Notes: generated by a model not told the origin, from the sequence alone. A stretch of DNA of 64,000 nucleotides from Aquimarina latercula DSM 2041 (GCF_000430645.1 NZ_KE387187.1:273265-337264), one strand, 5' to 3'; positions 19,800-30,004 are shown, counted from the first letter of the stretch. Program-made: numbers and translations.

Positions 19800-19838
19800 T
19801 TAAAAAGAAGTTGGCTGCAATACTAACTTCTTTTTAAT
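19800..19838 (+). terminator. Rho-independent terminator
   Basis: The stem AAAAAGAAGTT / AACTTCTTTTT (19802-19812 with 19824-19834) carries a short loop and lies 65 bp after the FG-GAP gene stop. The stem's own T5 is followed by AATAAATAA. Confidence 0.7.
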
Positions 19839-19900
19839 AAATAACCTGATATATAACTTACAGTTATCAAACTTATATTCTAATAAGTCTTATTTTACTT

Positions 19901-21314
19901 ATGAATAGAGTCCTCCCTTTTTTTCCTTTTTATAGTTTTTTCATGTAATAATGATGATTCGGAAGAAATTGAAGTTATTATTGAAAATCCGAATGAAGAA
20001 ACAATAAACTGTGCGGAAGAAAATTTTATAGAAAATAGTTTAAATCAAGTTTTTGCTAATGCTTTAATCTCTGATCATTGTAACAATATTAAAAGAAATA
20101 ACCCTATAAAAATCATCCAATACGATCAGAACAATAATAGAATCAAAACAAATTATAAAAAAATAGATCAGTTACTTATACAAGGAAGTAATGATGAGAG
20201 TTGGTTTATAGTGCAAGGTAGCCAAGCCTCGACCGTAGTAGAGATTAATGATGTTGATAGTAATAGTCGTTGGATCTCTTTAGGAAATACTTATTCAGGA
20301 AACCCTAATTTTACAATTGGTGCTACTATAGAGTTCTTTAATCCATTTATAAATTATAGCATCATTAATAACCGCCCATTATTTGAACCTTATCCTTCTT
20401 CGGTAATAGAAGGTAATTTTAATTATATACAACCTGGTGGAATTCTAAAAAAAGAAGATCATTCTTATGTATTATTAACTCCTGTTGTTTTTGGCGCACA
20501 CGAGAAAAAAAGTATTTATTATGCTACTAGTAGAAATTTAGAAGATTGGACATTTCAAAATAATAAATTATTAAGTACAGAAACGATTCCTTTCGCAAAA
20601 ACTAGTGGCAATGTTTTCTCTACTGATAACCCGCTACCATTAGAAGATGGAAAATTTTTGGTTCTATTAGGTGTTCAGCAGCCTAACGGAAATTATACAT
20701 CTGCCTATATGATTATCGATGAGAACTTGAATATTATCAAACAACCTTCACAAATAATGATCTCAGGATGGAATGGTCCTGATCAGAATAGTTTCCCTTT
20801 AGCTATCACAAAATTTAATGACACCTATAGAATATTGTTACATAGAAGATTTTCTAATCAAATTGAAAGAGAGGTTCACGAAATTGTTACGTCTGATTTA
20901 TTTGATGTGTTAGATACAGGCGGATCGATAATTTCTTCAGTTATGATTCAGAAAGGTAGTAATAGTACAGGGTATCTCAGAGGGAAATCAGATGATGCTA
21001 CTTATATCAAATTTAATAACGAGCTTTATATATTAATTGCTGGAGAAGAAAGATCTTCTGATTACCTAACATCGATTAATCGGCAATACGGTTTAATGAC
21101 TTTACAGAATGGTACTTGGAAACACGACCCACGAAGTCCTCTATTAGTTAATCCAATGAATTTATATAATAAATACCCTGTCTATGACTGGGCTTGGGAC
21201 CATTTAGGAGCATTTGCATCACCTGTAATTAAAAACAACTCCTTATATATATTTATGGCTTTTGGAACTGATAATCCAGATTATTTTATCTCAGGAATTA
21301 AGATTCCACTATAA
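19901..21314 (+). pseudogene. Five-bladed beta-propeller-like lipoprotein with frameshift in the signal peptide
   Basis: ATG at 19901 begins MNRVLPF, but the frame stops after 15 codons. Removing one T from the run of seven at 19918-19924 gives MNRVLPFFLFIVFSCNNDD, a perfect lipoprotein signal, joined to an open frame that runs to 21314. Without that correction the first usable start is a GTG at 20211, which would delete about 100 residues including the lipidation signal. The mature part has repeated blades such as SIYYATSRNLEDWTF and WAWDHLGAFASPVI. This recalls GH43/GH32/GH130-type five-bladed propellers, but catalytic residues are not clear. The cause may be phase variation by slippage, recent decay or a base-calling slip. 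Confidence 0.6.
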
Positions 21315-21461
21315 AAAATCATAGTATAATTGAATTATAAACTTAGTGTTAGTTTTATATGATTTTGATAAAACGGTTTTGCTGTGATTATTCTTACTGT
21401 CACTTCCGCTTTCCCAAACTAGTAAACATTATAGATATAGCACTCCATATTAGATCTTCTT

Positions 21462-21718
21462 TTAAAGATTAAAACGACATTCTGGAATCGAAAAAAAAAA
21501 TTCAGAAAGCTCCTTAGTTAGTGGTATTTGAAATGATCTACTATTTAAAACCAGAGATCTTCTATATAAATTTAGAAGCATCTTATCGTCTAAGTCATCA
21601 GAATCTATCAATAAATTTAATTTATTTTCAACCTGCATTTTAGTATAAGATGCTTCATTTTAAGCAGACATACAAGTTACTGGAACTAATAAAACAAAAA
21701 AATTAGTGTGAATCTCAT
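21462..21718 (-). pseudogene. Relic of a small secreted protein gene
   Basis: On the minus strand ATG at 21718 starts MRFTLIFLF and then stops. A +1 shift in the T7 run continues as FVLLVPVTCMSA, which completes a signal peptide. After one in-frame stop an open frame then runs to 21462 (MQVENKLNLLIDSDD at its start, CRFNL at its end). It lies 97 bp downstream of the beta-helix lipoprotein on the same strand. The function is unknown. Confidence 0.4.
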
Positions 21719-21814
21719 AATCCAAATGAATATTATTCAATTTTTTACATCCAATAGCTTTATCATACAGTTTTCTGCAGAACCCATATGGATTACTAAT
21801 CTGATACTCATACT

Positions 21815-23137
21815 TTACTCAATAATCTGTACACTTGAATCTGGTATCAGATCGTTGCCTTCTGTATTGCCCCATTGCACTATATTTATATTACCTTTTT
21901 CTAAAGAATTTTGAGGTTTCCAAAAATTAATATATTTCCCGCTAGAAGCCTCAGTACTGAGAAAATCATTCTCAGTAATAAATATATTGGTAGCTTGTTC
22001 TCCAGCAATAGAGGATCTAACTGGCCCTATTAAAGTATTATTTCTTACGTAGATATCTTGGCAACCATTTTCAAACAATGGTACTTTTCCAAGAAAAGTA
22101 TGATCTCTGAAACTAATAATCGAAATATGGCTACTTTTCTCTCCGTCATTAATCAATATGTTATTGAGAAGATGAACGTTTGAAGCTTCATGCTCTATAT
22201 TAATATTTTCTGTGTAAGCCCCTCCTGTTGTACCAAACATAACATTTTTTTTTATTATCACATTTTTCACCTTGGCTAGCGCTACATTATATTTCGTCGC
22301 TTTATCAAAAATATTCTTACTGATCGTTATACCTTGTAGATTGGTAACCACATTTTTAGCTACTTCAGCACTAGGATGATTTCTACGATTTTCAGCTCCA
22401 TCAGAACCATCGTTACCTGCATCCATAGTTATACCTACCTCCATATCGCCTACAAAAACATTGTTTGTGATTTCTATTCCAGTCATTTTTATAATTGGCT
22501 GTCTTCCATAAAATCTATTAAAAGCAATTCCTAAGGTGCAATTATTAAATTCACTATCTCTTACAATTAATCCTTCGATCGTCAATCCTGTGCCTTGCGA
22601 ATTATTTGTAATTGGGCTTACATAGATTCCATTGTTAGGTGTCCCAAAACCAAACATTGCATTTTTAAAACGCATTCTAAGTGCTTTCACACCACTCTTC
22701 CCATTTGTTGTAACTGCCGCAATCCTATTTGCTCTGATATTATTAGCATTAACTTCAAAATCTTGAAAAGTTGTATTATCAGAACCTGTAATCACCACAC
22801 CACCACCATTTATATTCTTATCCAACTTAATCACTGTTTTGTTCATTCCAGCTCCTTTAATTACAATTCCTGGCTTATCCGATGGAAGAATCACAGCATC
22901 AGAAGTAAAAAAAATCCCCTTTGGTATGTAGACCGTGTCACCCGCTCTGGCTTGATTGACTGCTTCCGGAAGAGAGATATAAATTCTCTTTGTAGTATCA
23001 ATTGTGATCAACCTACCTTCTGATACTGAATGTGACTTCTCTATAAAAGGGTCATTAATAAAACTGTCATCTTCTTTCTCACAATTGACTATAAGAACTG
23101 ATGTAATGATTAAAAGTAAAATTCTAAAATTTCTCAT
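21815..23137 (-). CDS. Right-handed beta-helix lipoprotein
   Basis: This 440-residue protein has a lipobox IVNC (C19). The region 50-75 reads IYISLPEAVNQARAGDTVYI, the usual entry cap of pectate-lyase-like parallel beta-helices. Repeated short strands with Asn ladders follow (for example ITNNVFVG, ISKNIFD, LLNNILIND, VRNNTLIG, ITENDF) across about 95-410. The fold is typical of polysaccharide lyases, epimerases and some glycoside hydrolases. No family-specific catalytic motif could be assigned, so the substrate is unknown. Outer-membrane surface attachment is inferred from the lipobox. A -7 box and the phased GTTAG repeat lie upstream (23169-23224). The gene is convergent with the frameshifted propeller gene. 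Confidence 0.7.
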   Translation of the reverse strand: MRNFRILLLIITSVLIVNCEKEDDSFINDPFIEKSHSVSEGRLITIDTTKRIYISLPEAVNQARAGDTVYIPKGIFFTSDAVILPSDKPGIVIKGAGMNKTVIKLDKNINGGGVVITGSDNTTFQDFEVNANNIRANRIAAVTTNGKSGVKALRMRFKNAMFGFGTPNNGIYVSPITNNSQGTGLTIEGLIVRDSEFNNCTLGIAFNRFYGRQPIIKMTGIEITNNVFVGDMEVGITMDAGNDGSDGAENRRNHPSAEVAKNVVTNLQGITISKNIFDKATKYNVALAKVKNVIIKKNVMFGTTGGAYTENINIEHEASNVHLLNNILINDGEKSSHISIISFRDHTFLGKVPLFENGCQDIYVRNNTLIGPVRSSIAGEQATNIFITENDFLSTEASSGKYINFWKPQNSLEKGNINIVQWGNTEGNDLIPDSSVQIIE

Positions 23138-23168
23138 AATTTAATTTTTAGTTGATTAATAATTCCTA

Positions 23169-23224
23169 CAAAATTATCAATTGAAAGAAAATTTAATGAC
23201 CGTCTAAGGTTAGTAAAATGTTAG
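23169..23224 (-). promoter_or_regulatory. Promoter -7 box with upstream phased GTTAG repeat
   Basis: On the minus strand TAATTTTG (23176-23169) matches the TAxxTTTG consensus exactly. GTTAG half-sites at 23209-23213 and 23220-23224 (+ strand) are 11 bp apart, with a weaker GTTTA 11 bp further on (23231). No clear TTG is seen at the expected -33 spacing. Confidence 0.6.
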
Positions 23225-23610
23225 TCTACAGTTTAATTTAACCTACTTTTAAAGACTCAAGACTTACACTATCAATTCATTACGTTTTTACCGTATTAAT
23301 TTTAAAATATGCTCCCCCTAAAGATGTTAATTGGGGATCAAGATTACATTTTATAAGCAAAAGTGAACCCTAATAGAAAACTAAAAACTTTAATATTTTA
23401 ATAGACTGTTTAGCTCTAAAATTTCAGGTTTTTAAAATAAAAGTGGAGGCTGTAGAATCCATAGTACAAAATAGAATGATAACATGAGAGCTAATTACGA
23501 TTCATAAAAAATAGACTAACCAACTAAATGAAAGTTTAGTCTCAGCAAATGTCATTACAGCAAGTAATAAAAGAAATTATAAATTAAGAATATTCAGAAA
23601 CCTACTAGTA
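23225..23610. other. Intergenic spacer
   Basis: About 390 bp of AT-rich sequence upstream of the beta-helix lipoprotein gene and next to the IS200-like copy. No gene is recognised. Confidence 0.5.
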
Positions 23611-24175
23611 AATAATCCTCAGGGCAAGCCCTGAGACATTACATTAGAATAAATTCAATTGATCATTTCCAAGTAAGATTTCATATTCATTTTCTTTTCC
23701 TTGATTTTTGACATATTGAGCTATTATTTTTTCATTACGATGCAGACCAACTGTATTTATATAAAAACGACTGCCCCAAAATGAACCGCCCCAAAGAGCT
23801 CTTTTAACTTCAGGAGCTTGAGAGAGCTTGAGAAAAAATCACTTTGGCTGTTATAATTTTAATTGTCCTAGTTATTTTAGTTGGACCTTGGGTTGAGAAA
23901 CTTTGAAGTAAAAAAATGAATGTGATGCTTGTATGATCCTATTTCTAAAAAATTAATCTCATACCTATGTTATATATAGCTAGAGGAGTTCGCTTCAAAA
24001 TTCGATCAATCTTTAGACTTAAAACGAAACGACGATATTTTGTAGAGCCAACCAAATGATATAGCAACAAAGAAACGTTATGACTTTTGTGTATCTAGGA
24101 ACTTGAGCTCACTCTCAAGATTACTATTTTTTTTCGCGCCAGAAAAGCCTCGGATTTTAAACCCTCATAGAATAA
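23611..24175 (-). mobile_element. IS200/IS605-like element, decayed copy 2 (tnpA pseudogene within)
   Basis: A perfect palindrome CTCAGGGCAAGCCCTGAG (23618-23635) marks one end. The tnpA relic reads on the minus strand from about 24099 to 23646 and ends DQLNLF-stop. It is collinear with copy 1 at the left edge of the window, including GGSFWGSRFY and AQYVKNQG with the catalytic tyrosine retained. The start codon is changed (ATA), an early stop follows, and several indels break the frame. The far end carries a TTGAG-type hairpin (about 24105-24121) and TTTAAACCCTCATAGAATAAA (about 24157-24177), the same boundary motif as copy 1. Confidence 0.75.
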
Positions 24176-24393
24176 AAATATCTTGGAAAAACCAGTCCAT
24201 TGTCACAAAAAGGATTAGCTTATAATTAATACAAAATTAGTTCTACATTATAGTTATTCAATTCTTTTCGAATTGTCAATACTTACATATGGTTTGTAGC
24301 GAAAAAAGTATAAACTTTTAATCCTGAGATTAGTTTTTTTTTAAAAAAAAACTTCCCTGCTCAATATATTCAATTTTCGAGTGACTGTGAGAG

Positions 24394-24574
24394 ATGTTAT
24401 TTATACGTTATACTGCAGCTTTTCTAAATAATTGCTTAACGTCAATATTTTTTATCAAAAGATAAAATTATTTACTACTCAGAAATTGAAAAGATAGATC
24501 TACTCGAAAAAAGTAAATTTTTCCTTTTAATTAAAATGGGATCTGATAAAGCGGTTGTAATTAAGCCTATGTAA
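24394..24574 (+). pseudogene. Short coding relic
   Basis: ATG at 24394 reads MLFIRYTAAFLNNCLTSIFF. A shift in the T run near 24450 joins SKDKIIYYSEIEKIDLLEKS and continues to VVIKPM-stop at 24574. Codon pattern and residue order look protein-like, perhaps the C-terminal part of a small PH-like protein, but this is a guess. Confidence 0.3.
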
Positions 24575-24683
24575 CGATTATAAAGCTCTACCTTAAAGAA
24601 GATTCCACTGTGAATGCAAACCTTTTTTAGTACAGTTTCACTTCATAAATCCACAATTCTTTCACTTATATTTTCTTTTTAAT

Positions 24684-25531
24684 ACGTGAGTTCGACGTAA
24701 AAAACTCAGAATTAAACCAAAGAAAAAGCAGAATATTTAGTAAATTAAAGTGTTGAATTTTAATGAATTAAAAACATTCTGCTTATGATTTCTGAACTTA
24801 AAACTATTGAAATTTTCTGTAAATTAGATGATTTTTCTAAAGAATATGACGCTATTATATCTAAAAATAGTATTTCTGATGGTTCGACTATAAAAAAACG
24901 CAATAGAAAGTTTAAAATGAACGATAGTGAAGTTATGACCATACTGATCATATTTCACTTAAAGTCTTATAGAAATCTTAAACATTTTTACTTAAATCAC
25001 GTATGTAAATATATGACTGATATGTTCCCCGATTGTGTTTCTTATAATCGATTTGTAGAGCTCCAAAAAAAGGTAACCCAACCCTTGGCTGTTTTTATGA
25101 AGTTAAACTGTTTAGGTGATTGTACAGGCATTTCTTTTATTGATTCAACACCTTTAAAAGTATGTCATTACAAAAGAGAAAAACAACATCAAGTCTTTAA
25201 GGATATTGCCAAAAAAAGTTACGGAACAATGGGATGGTACTTTGGGTTTAAACTTCATCTAGTTTGCAATGATAAAGGTGAAATAGTTGATTTCATGTTT
25301 ACTCCAGCCAATGTAGATGATAGGTTTCCACTTAAACAAAAGAAATTTCACGATAAGATATTCGGAAAGATTTTTGGTGACAAAGGCTATATTGGTAAAG
25401 ATTTATTCGATAGATTATTCGTAGATGGAATACATCTTATAACAAAGGTGCGTAAAAATATGAAGAAGAAAGCTATGGACTTTATGGATAAGGTAATCCT
25501 TAGAAAAAGAGCTATTATAACGTGAGTTCGA
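24684..25531 (+). mobile_element. Truncated IS982-family element
   Basis: The element carries one transposase ORF (24785-25525) and is bounded by two direct copies of ACGTGAGTTCGA (24684-24695 and 25520-25531). IS982 elements should end in inverted repeats. A second left-end sequence in direct orientation therefore points to recombination or a nested insertion that removed the true right end. Confidence 0.65.
24785..25525 (+). pseudogene. IS982-family DDE transposase, C-terminally truncated
   Basis: The 246 residues have an N-terminal helical region and a DDE catalytic core with FIDSTPLKVCHYKR (first Asp, about 119), NVDDRFPL and GDKGYIGKDLF. The ORF stops right after the usual KVILRKRAII segment because its TGA lies inside the 12-bp end-like sequence at 25520-25531. 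About 40-50 residues, including the region with the last catalytic Glu, are therefore missing compared with the family's usual length of roughly 290. It is likely inactive. Codon use is as AT-rich as that of its surroundings. Confidence 0.7.
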
Positions 25532-25762
25532 TCTAAGTAATAGCTTTATTAGGCAGCATATTAGGTATTTTCAATTGGGATAAGATCTAGGGATAAAAAT
25601 TTCTCAAAGAATAATCTCTTTAATCAAACTGGAAATTTACTTCAACATTTAATCCTATTATATTAAAAAAACGTTTTTAAAACTATATTTCAATAATGTA
25701 ATAGACCCGAAACGAAAAGTTCCATAAAAATGATTTACTATACAGTCAAATTAACAAAGAAA

Positions 25763-26941
25763 TTATAGATTGACCTGAATACAAACTCTACTATTGTGAT
25801 ATGGACACTTCCACATCCCTACTTTTTCATTTTTATCATTAAAATTACCATCTTTATCAACCAACCAAAACCACTCTCCATTCTTATGATCTATTATATT
25901 ATTTTTAATAAATTCCCAAATAGATAAAGCTGCATTAATATATTTTTCATCACTAGTTAATTGATACATTTTATAAAGCCCAACAATTGCCTCAGCCTGC
26001 TGCCACCAATGCCTATCATGATCTATTTCACCAGTTTTCCAATTAATTTCATTCGCCACTCCTCCATCAGAATCTATAGCCTCATCAATAAAAATATCGG
26101 CTATATGTTGTGCCCTCTGATTTACCTTGTCCCTTAAACTAGAATCACCTATTACATTAGCTGCTTCCATTAATAGCCAAGCGGTTTCTATATCGTGTCC
26201 ATAGGAATAAATAGAACTTTTTAAATCCCACTTTTCGTTAAAAAAAAGATGTAAGTGACCTGTTTCTGACAGAAATTTATTTAGAAACAAGTCGATTAAT
26301 GCTTTTAATGCTTTTTTAAGCTTTGGGCTGTTATATATTTTATATAATATAGTATATGCTTCTAAGAGATGTAAATGAGTGTTCATTGTTTTAGGCTCAT
26401 TAACATCCTTCTCACTTAAGCGCATATCCTTTACGACACTCCAATCGTCATTAAAGGCTTCTAGATATCCTTCATTCACACTATCGTATGCTTTGCTTTC
26501 TATAAAATCAAAAATTTCTATCGCCCAGTTTTTGGCAAATTCATTCTGTGTCAAGACATAATATTCCGACAAAGCATAGATCACAAAAGATTGTGCATAA
26601 ACCTGCTTTCTCCTATTAACAACGTTCCCTTTGTAATCTAACTCCCAAAAAACACCACCATTCTTAATATCTCTAAAAAAATTTACAAGATAATTATAAC
26701 TCCTTCTACATAAATCTATATACCTACGATCTTTATAAAAATTTGAAGCCGCAGAAAATGTCCATAAAATTCTTGCATTCAATATTATTCCTTTGTTATT
26801 TTCTGTTCTTTTTAAGTTAGGATAATCAATATGACCTATAAATCCACCATTATCATAGTCTACTGCATTAGTTTTCCAATAATGTAAAATATTCTCTAAT
26901 TCATTTTCCAAAGATTTTTTTAAATATTTCTTTTTATCCAT
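25763..26941 (-). CDS. Cellobiose/mannobiose 2-epimerase (AGE family)
   Basis: This 392-residue cytoplasmic protein is an (alpha/alpha)6-barrel of the N-acylglucosamine 2-epimerase superfamily, of the usual length and without a signal peptide. Family landmarks are NTHLHLLEAY (H189, H191), SYGHDIETAWLL (H249), RHWWQQAEA (W312-W313) and CPYHNSRVC (H382). H249 and H382 correspond to the catalytic His pair known in cellobiose 2-epimerases. These enzymes interconvert Glc and Man at the reducing end of beta-1,4-disaccharides. Together with the GH130 gene 19 kb away, it would convert 4-O-beta-mannosyl-mannose to mannosyl-glucose for phosphorolysis. It is the second gene after the GH5 gene on the same strand, with a 215-bp gap that contains a hairpin. 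Confidence 0.85.
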   Translation of the reverse strand: MDKKKYLKKSLENELENILHYWKTNAVDYDNGGFIGHIDYPNLKRTENNKGIILNARILWTFSAASNFYKDRRYIDLCRRSYNYLVNFFRDIKNGGVFWELDYKGNVVNRRKQVYAQSFVIYALSEYYVLTQNEFAKNWAIEIFDFIESKAYDSVNEGYLEAFNDDWSVVKDMRLSEKDVNEPKTMNTHLHLLEAYTILYKIYNSPKLKKALKALIDLFLNKFLSETGHLHLFFNEKWDLKSSIYSYGHDIETAWLLMEAANVIGDSSLRDKVNQRAQHIADIFIDEAIDSDGGVANEINWKTGEIDHDRHWWQQAEAIVGLYKMYQLTSDEKYINAALSIWEFIKNNIIDHKNGEWFWLVDKDGNFNDKNEKVGMWKCPYHNSRVCIQVNL

Positions 26942-26990
26942 TAATTCCTATGTTTTTAAATACTATTCTTAAACTTAATAAAGTGGAGAA

Positions 26991-27010
26991 CCCTCTTGTA
27001 AACAAGAGGA
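26991..27010 (-). repeat. Stable hairpin between GH5 and epimerase genes
   Basis: The 7-bp perfect stem CCTCTTG / CAAGAGG (26992-26998 with 27003-27009) has a tight TAAA loop and no T tract. It lies 50 bp upstream of the epimerase start. It could be a processing or attenuation element, and its function is not shown. Confidence 0.5.
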
Positions 27011-27156
27011 CTCGACACCTTTGGCAAAAAAAGAGGGCAAAAACTAATTAACAAAAAATTTATCATCTAATTCAAAACCAATAACATAAGCTAAACAAAA
27101 AAACAAATAATTATAAATTCTAAACTGATTCTTCTTGACGATGAAACTATTATTAT

Positions 27157-28620
27157 TTAATATTTTACTATTCTTGTATTAATACTTCTGCTGCTTTCTG
27201 TTTCTAAGCAAACCAAATATACCCCACTTTGGAACATTGAAAAATCTAACCTAATTCTATTAACAGACACCTCTAAAGAATTATTAATCACCTCACTACC
27301 TAACATATCGTAAATTCTAATTCGCCTAAGATTAGAAGGCAAATTAGATAGAATTAATTTATTTTTTACTGGATTTGGGTAAATAATTAACTTATCCAAA
27401 TCATCTAAATCATCAACTGACAATAACATATGATCTGAGAGATTTTGTACAACGGGCTGCATAGGTCCCCATCCTCTATCAGTCCAAGACCATACCAATG
27501 AACCGTGCCACCCCCTATTTATTAACTCAATACCTAAATCAGATGCATTTACCCCAAAGGTATCCTGTGGATAATACTCTGCAACAACAGTAGGTTTATT
27601 CAAATTCTGATCTGAAAAATTTTGATGAAATGGAGAGCCTTCAGTACCAGCCCAATTATAAAAATGGATATTATAAAAATCTAAATATCCATTGAGTTCA
27701 CCTCCCTTTTCGATTAATCTTTCGTCTGTATAATTATTATAATATCCATTACTATCATTATCTACCATAGAAGTAAAACCTAAAGCTCCATTTGTAATTT
27801 TAACATCAGGTTGTGCATTTCTAATCGCTCCAGCTATTTTATTTACAGACCATTGTATATCCACAATTGAAACTTTATCTGTAAAATCTGGCCAATGACT
27901 TGCATACTCCGTTGTCATCCCTTCTGGCTCATTAAAAACTTCCCAAGCATATAGTCCAGGATGATTACCAACTTCACTTACCAAAGGTATTAGACATTTA
28001 TCCAAGTAGGCTTGTAAATGGGCTTCTGAAACAAGGATATTCTTATTCCTAGCGGAATTAACATTCCACTGTCCTCCTTTTAACATATCAAAGGACCATA
28101 AGCATATTTGGATCTGCACATTTTTCTCGACAGCTAGGTCCAAAATAGACTTTAAATCTGTTGCAAAGAAATCTGGATTATCCGCCACAAACGAGTCATT
28201 ATCATCAAAAACAGGGCTGGTTGAACCGTTAGTATGAAACCACCATCGAATAACATTGCCTCCACTTTCCGCTACTTTATCCATAATATTTCCGAATTGT
28301 TCCAAATTCGGATGGTATTTAGTCCCGTTTTGTTCTAGTCCAATATCTCTTCCGTAATTTACCCAGGCAATATTTACTCCATTAACTATTTCAAAGTTCG
28401 GAAAACTATTTCTCTTACCTAATTCCTTTTCAGACCTTTTTAGTGAGCCAAAAGATAGTTTTTTATTAATTAAAGAAGGAGAAGCTTTAATATTTTCAAT
28501 TATTTCTTGTTTGTAATTCTCGTGATTGTGCCATTCTCTTTTTCCTAGGTTTTGAGCAGATAAAATGCAGGAAAATGTTAGTAATAGTAACGACAGAAAT
28601 CTTGTGTTTTTAGTTTTCAT
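27157..28620 (-). CDS. GH5-type secreted mannanase-like enzyme (T9SS)
   Basis: This 487-residue protein has a signal peptide ending near SAQ (23). The GH5-type catalytic domain (about 77-400) has VRWWFHTNG, CLWSFDML, the acid/base motif WEVFNEPEG (E231) and nucleophile motif VVAEYYPQD (E348). A T9SS sorting domain starts at IYPNPVKNK (about 413). The domain aligns along its whole length with the enzyme at 5426-7840 but has no carbohydrate-binding modules. It sits in the mannan locus directly upstream of the epimerase gene and divergent from an AraC regulator (147-bp intergenic). Endo- or exo-beta-mannanase activity on the surface is the likeliest role. Cellulase-type activity cannot be excluded from sequence alone. 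Confidence 0.8.
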   Translation of the reverse strand: MKTKNTRFLSLLLLTFSCILSAQNLGKREWHNHENYKQEIIENIKASPSLINKKLSFGSLKRSEKELGKRNSFPNFEIVNGVNIAWVNYGRDIGLEQNGTKYHPNLEQFGNIMDKVAESGGNVIRWWFHTNGSTSPVFDDNDSFVADNPDFFATDLKSILDLAVEKNVQIQICLWSFDMLKGGQWNVNSARNKNILVSEAHLQAYLDKCLIPLVSEVGNHPGLYAWEVFNEPEGMTTEYASHWPDFTDKVSIVDIQWSVNKIAGAIRNAQPDVKITNGALGFTSMVDNDSNGYYNNYTDERLIEKGGELNGYLDFYNIHFYNWAGTEGSPFHQNFSDQNLNKPTVVAEYYPQDTFGVNASDLGIELINRGWHGSLVWSWTDRGWGPMQPVVQNLSDHMLLSVDDLDDLDKLIIYPNPVKNKLILSNLPSNLRRIRIYDMLGSEVINNSLEVSVNRIRLDFSMFQSGVYLVCLETESSRSINTRIVKY

Positions 28621-28766
28621 TTTTTTTAAATTATTTAGATTTTTTTTTTAATTTAGGGATTATAAAACCTAAACCTACTTATCTAAATCTAGGGTCGATC
28701 AAAATTAATTTTTAATACCAATAATTCTTAACAGTATTTTATCAAATTATAACCCTTTTTCTACTA

Positions 28767-29648
28767 ATGAAATCTTTAACTCAAAACGTCCATAGAGAAA
28801 TTACTCCATTAACTTCTAAAGATTGTTTTTTGATCTTTGATAGAACAAAAAGCGATTTTACTTTTCCCATACATTTCCATCCAGAATATGAACTTAACTT
28901 TATTTTTAATGGAAAAGGAATTCAAAGAGTGGTAGGTGATCATATCGCAGAAATTGACAATTACGAACTTGTACTTGTTGGTCCAAATTTATTTCATGGT
29001 TGGATGCTTAATAATTGTACTGAATCAAAAATTCATGAAATCACTTTACAATTTCATAATGATCTATTCGATAATAAATTGCTGAGTAGGGCCATTATGA
29101 AACCAATAAAGGAAATGCTTATTCAATCCTCCTGTGGAATTTTATTTACCAAATCCACTGCAAAGAAAATATATCCAAAAATTAATAAACTTTCTAAACT
29201 TAAAGGATTAGATTATTTTTTGAAATTTATTTCAATTTTACATCTATTATCAATTTCGGAAGGCCAAACTAAGCTATCTGCCTATTCATCGATTAAAAAA
29301 GATTTTCACAATAGTGATAACATAAAAATAATATATGAGTATCTCCAAGAAAACTTTAGCAAAAAGCTTAAAGTAAAAGATTTAGCAACTCTTGTAAATA
29401 TGACAGAGGTATCATTCAGTAGGTTTATCAAAAAAAGAACAGGTAAAACATTTATTGAGTATTTAAATGATATTAGAATAGGCTTTGCTTCACAATGGCT
29501 TATAGAAAAAGACGAGTCGATTGCAGAAATTGCTTACAATTGTGGATTTAATAACGTATCTAATTTTAACCGGGTGTTTAAATCGACCAAAGGATTAACA
29601 CCAACGGAATATAAACATAATTTCGAAGGTATTAAACGTGTATTATAA
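28767..29648 (+). CDS. AraC-family transcriptional regulator
   Basis: This 293-residue protein has an N-terminal cupin-like sensing domain (about 15-150, with FPIHFHPEYELNFIFNGKG and NLFHGWM). Two HTH motifs (about 185-285) read VKDLATLVNMTEVSFSRFIK and SIAEIAYNCGFNNVSNFNR, followed by the typical GLTPTEYK. It is cytoplasmic with no membrane segment. It is divergent from the GH5-epimerase genes across 147 bp, so it most likely controls them and perhaps the rest of the mannan locus in response to a mannan-derived sugar. This is inferred from context. Confidence 0.85.
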   Translation: MKSLTQNVHREITPLTSKDCFLIFDRTKSDFTFPIHFHPEYELNFIFNGKGIQRVVGDHIAEIDNYELVLVGPNLFHGWMLNNCTESKIHEITLQFHNDLFDNKLLSRAIMKPIKEMLIQSSCGILFTKSTAKKIYPKINKLSKLKGLDYFLKFISILHLLSISEGQTKLSAYSSIKKDFHNSDNIKIIYEYLQENFSKKLKVKDLATLVNMTEVSFSRFIKKRTGKTFIEYLNDIRIGFASQWLIEKDESIAEIAYNCGFNNVSNFNRVFKSTKGLTPTEYKHNFEGIKRVL

Positions 29649-29763
29649 TTTTATTAATGTGTGAAATTTTCAAAATTACTTAGGAGAACGTTTTACTGCT
29701 TTACTAAAACAGTTTACCAAAGCGTATTCAGAAAATAGGTTTATCGAGAAGTTCTATTTACAA

Positions 29764-29806
29764 AAAATCCAAGATTTGATAAATTCAGATTTTGGATTTT
29801 CTGTTT
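29764..29806 (+). terminator. Candidate terminator
   Basis: The inverted repeat AAAATCCAA / TTGGATTTT (29764-29772 with 29792-29800) is followed by CTGTTTTTTGG. It lies about 115 bp after the AraC gene stop. Confidence 0.5.
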
Positions 29807-30004
29807 TTTGGCTGTTTAGCCGAAGATTTGATGTTTTCAGAGTAAACAAGACATAGTTATCCCTAGTATTTTTTTTTTGTGTTTCTTTGAATTTAGGCTA
29901 CTATTTATGCTTGATTGTTTTGTATTCGTCAGCCTATTTCTAGTGCATTTGTTGTATGTATACCGTAGAAGATCCAGAGCTTTTCTGTAGCCTTTGTTTT
30001 AGAG

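Noticed and set aside
22595..23023. 142-codon ORF on the + strand with several Cys/His
   Set aside because: It lies wholly antisense to the well-supported beta-helix lipoprotein gene and has no start context or family features. It is a shadow of that gene.
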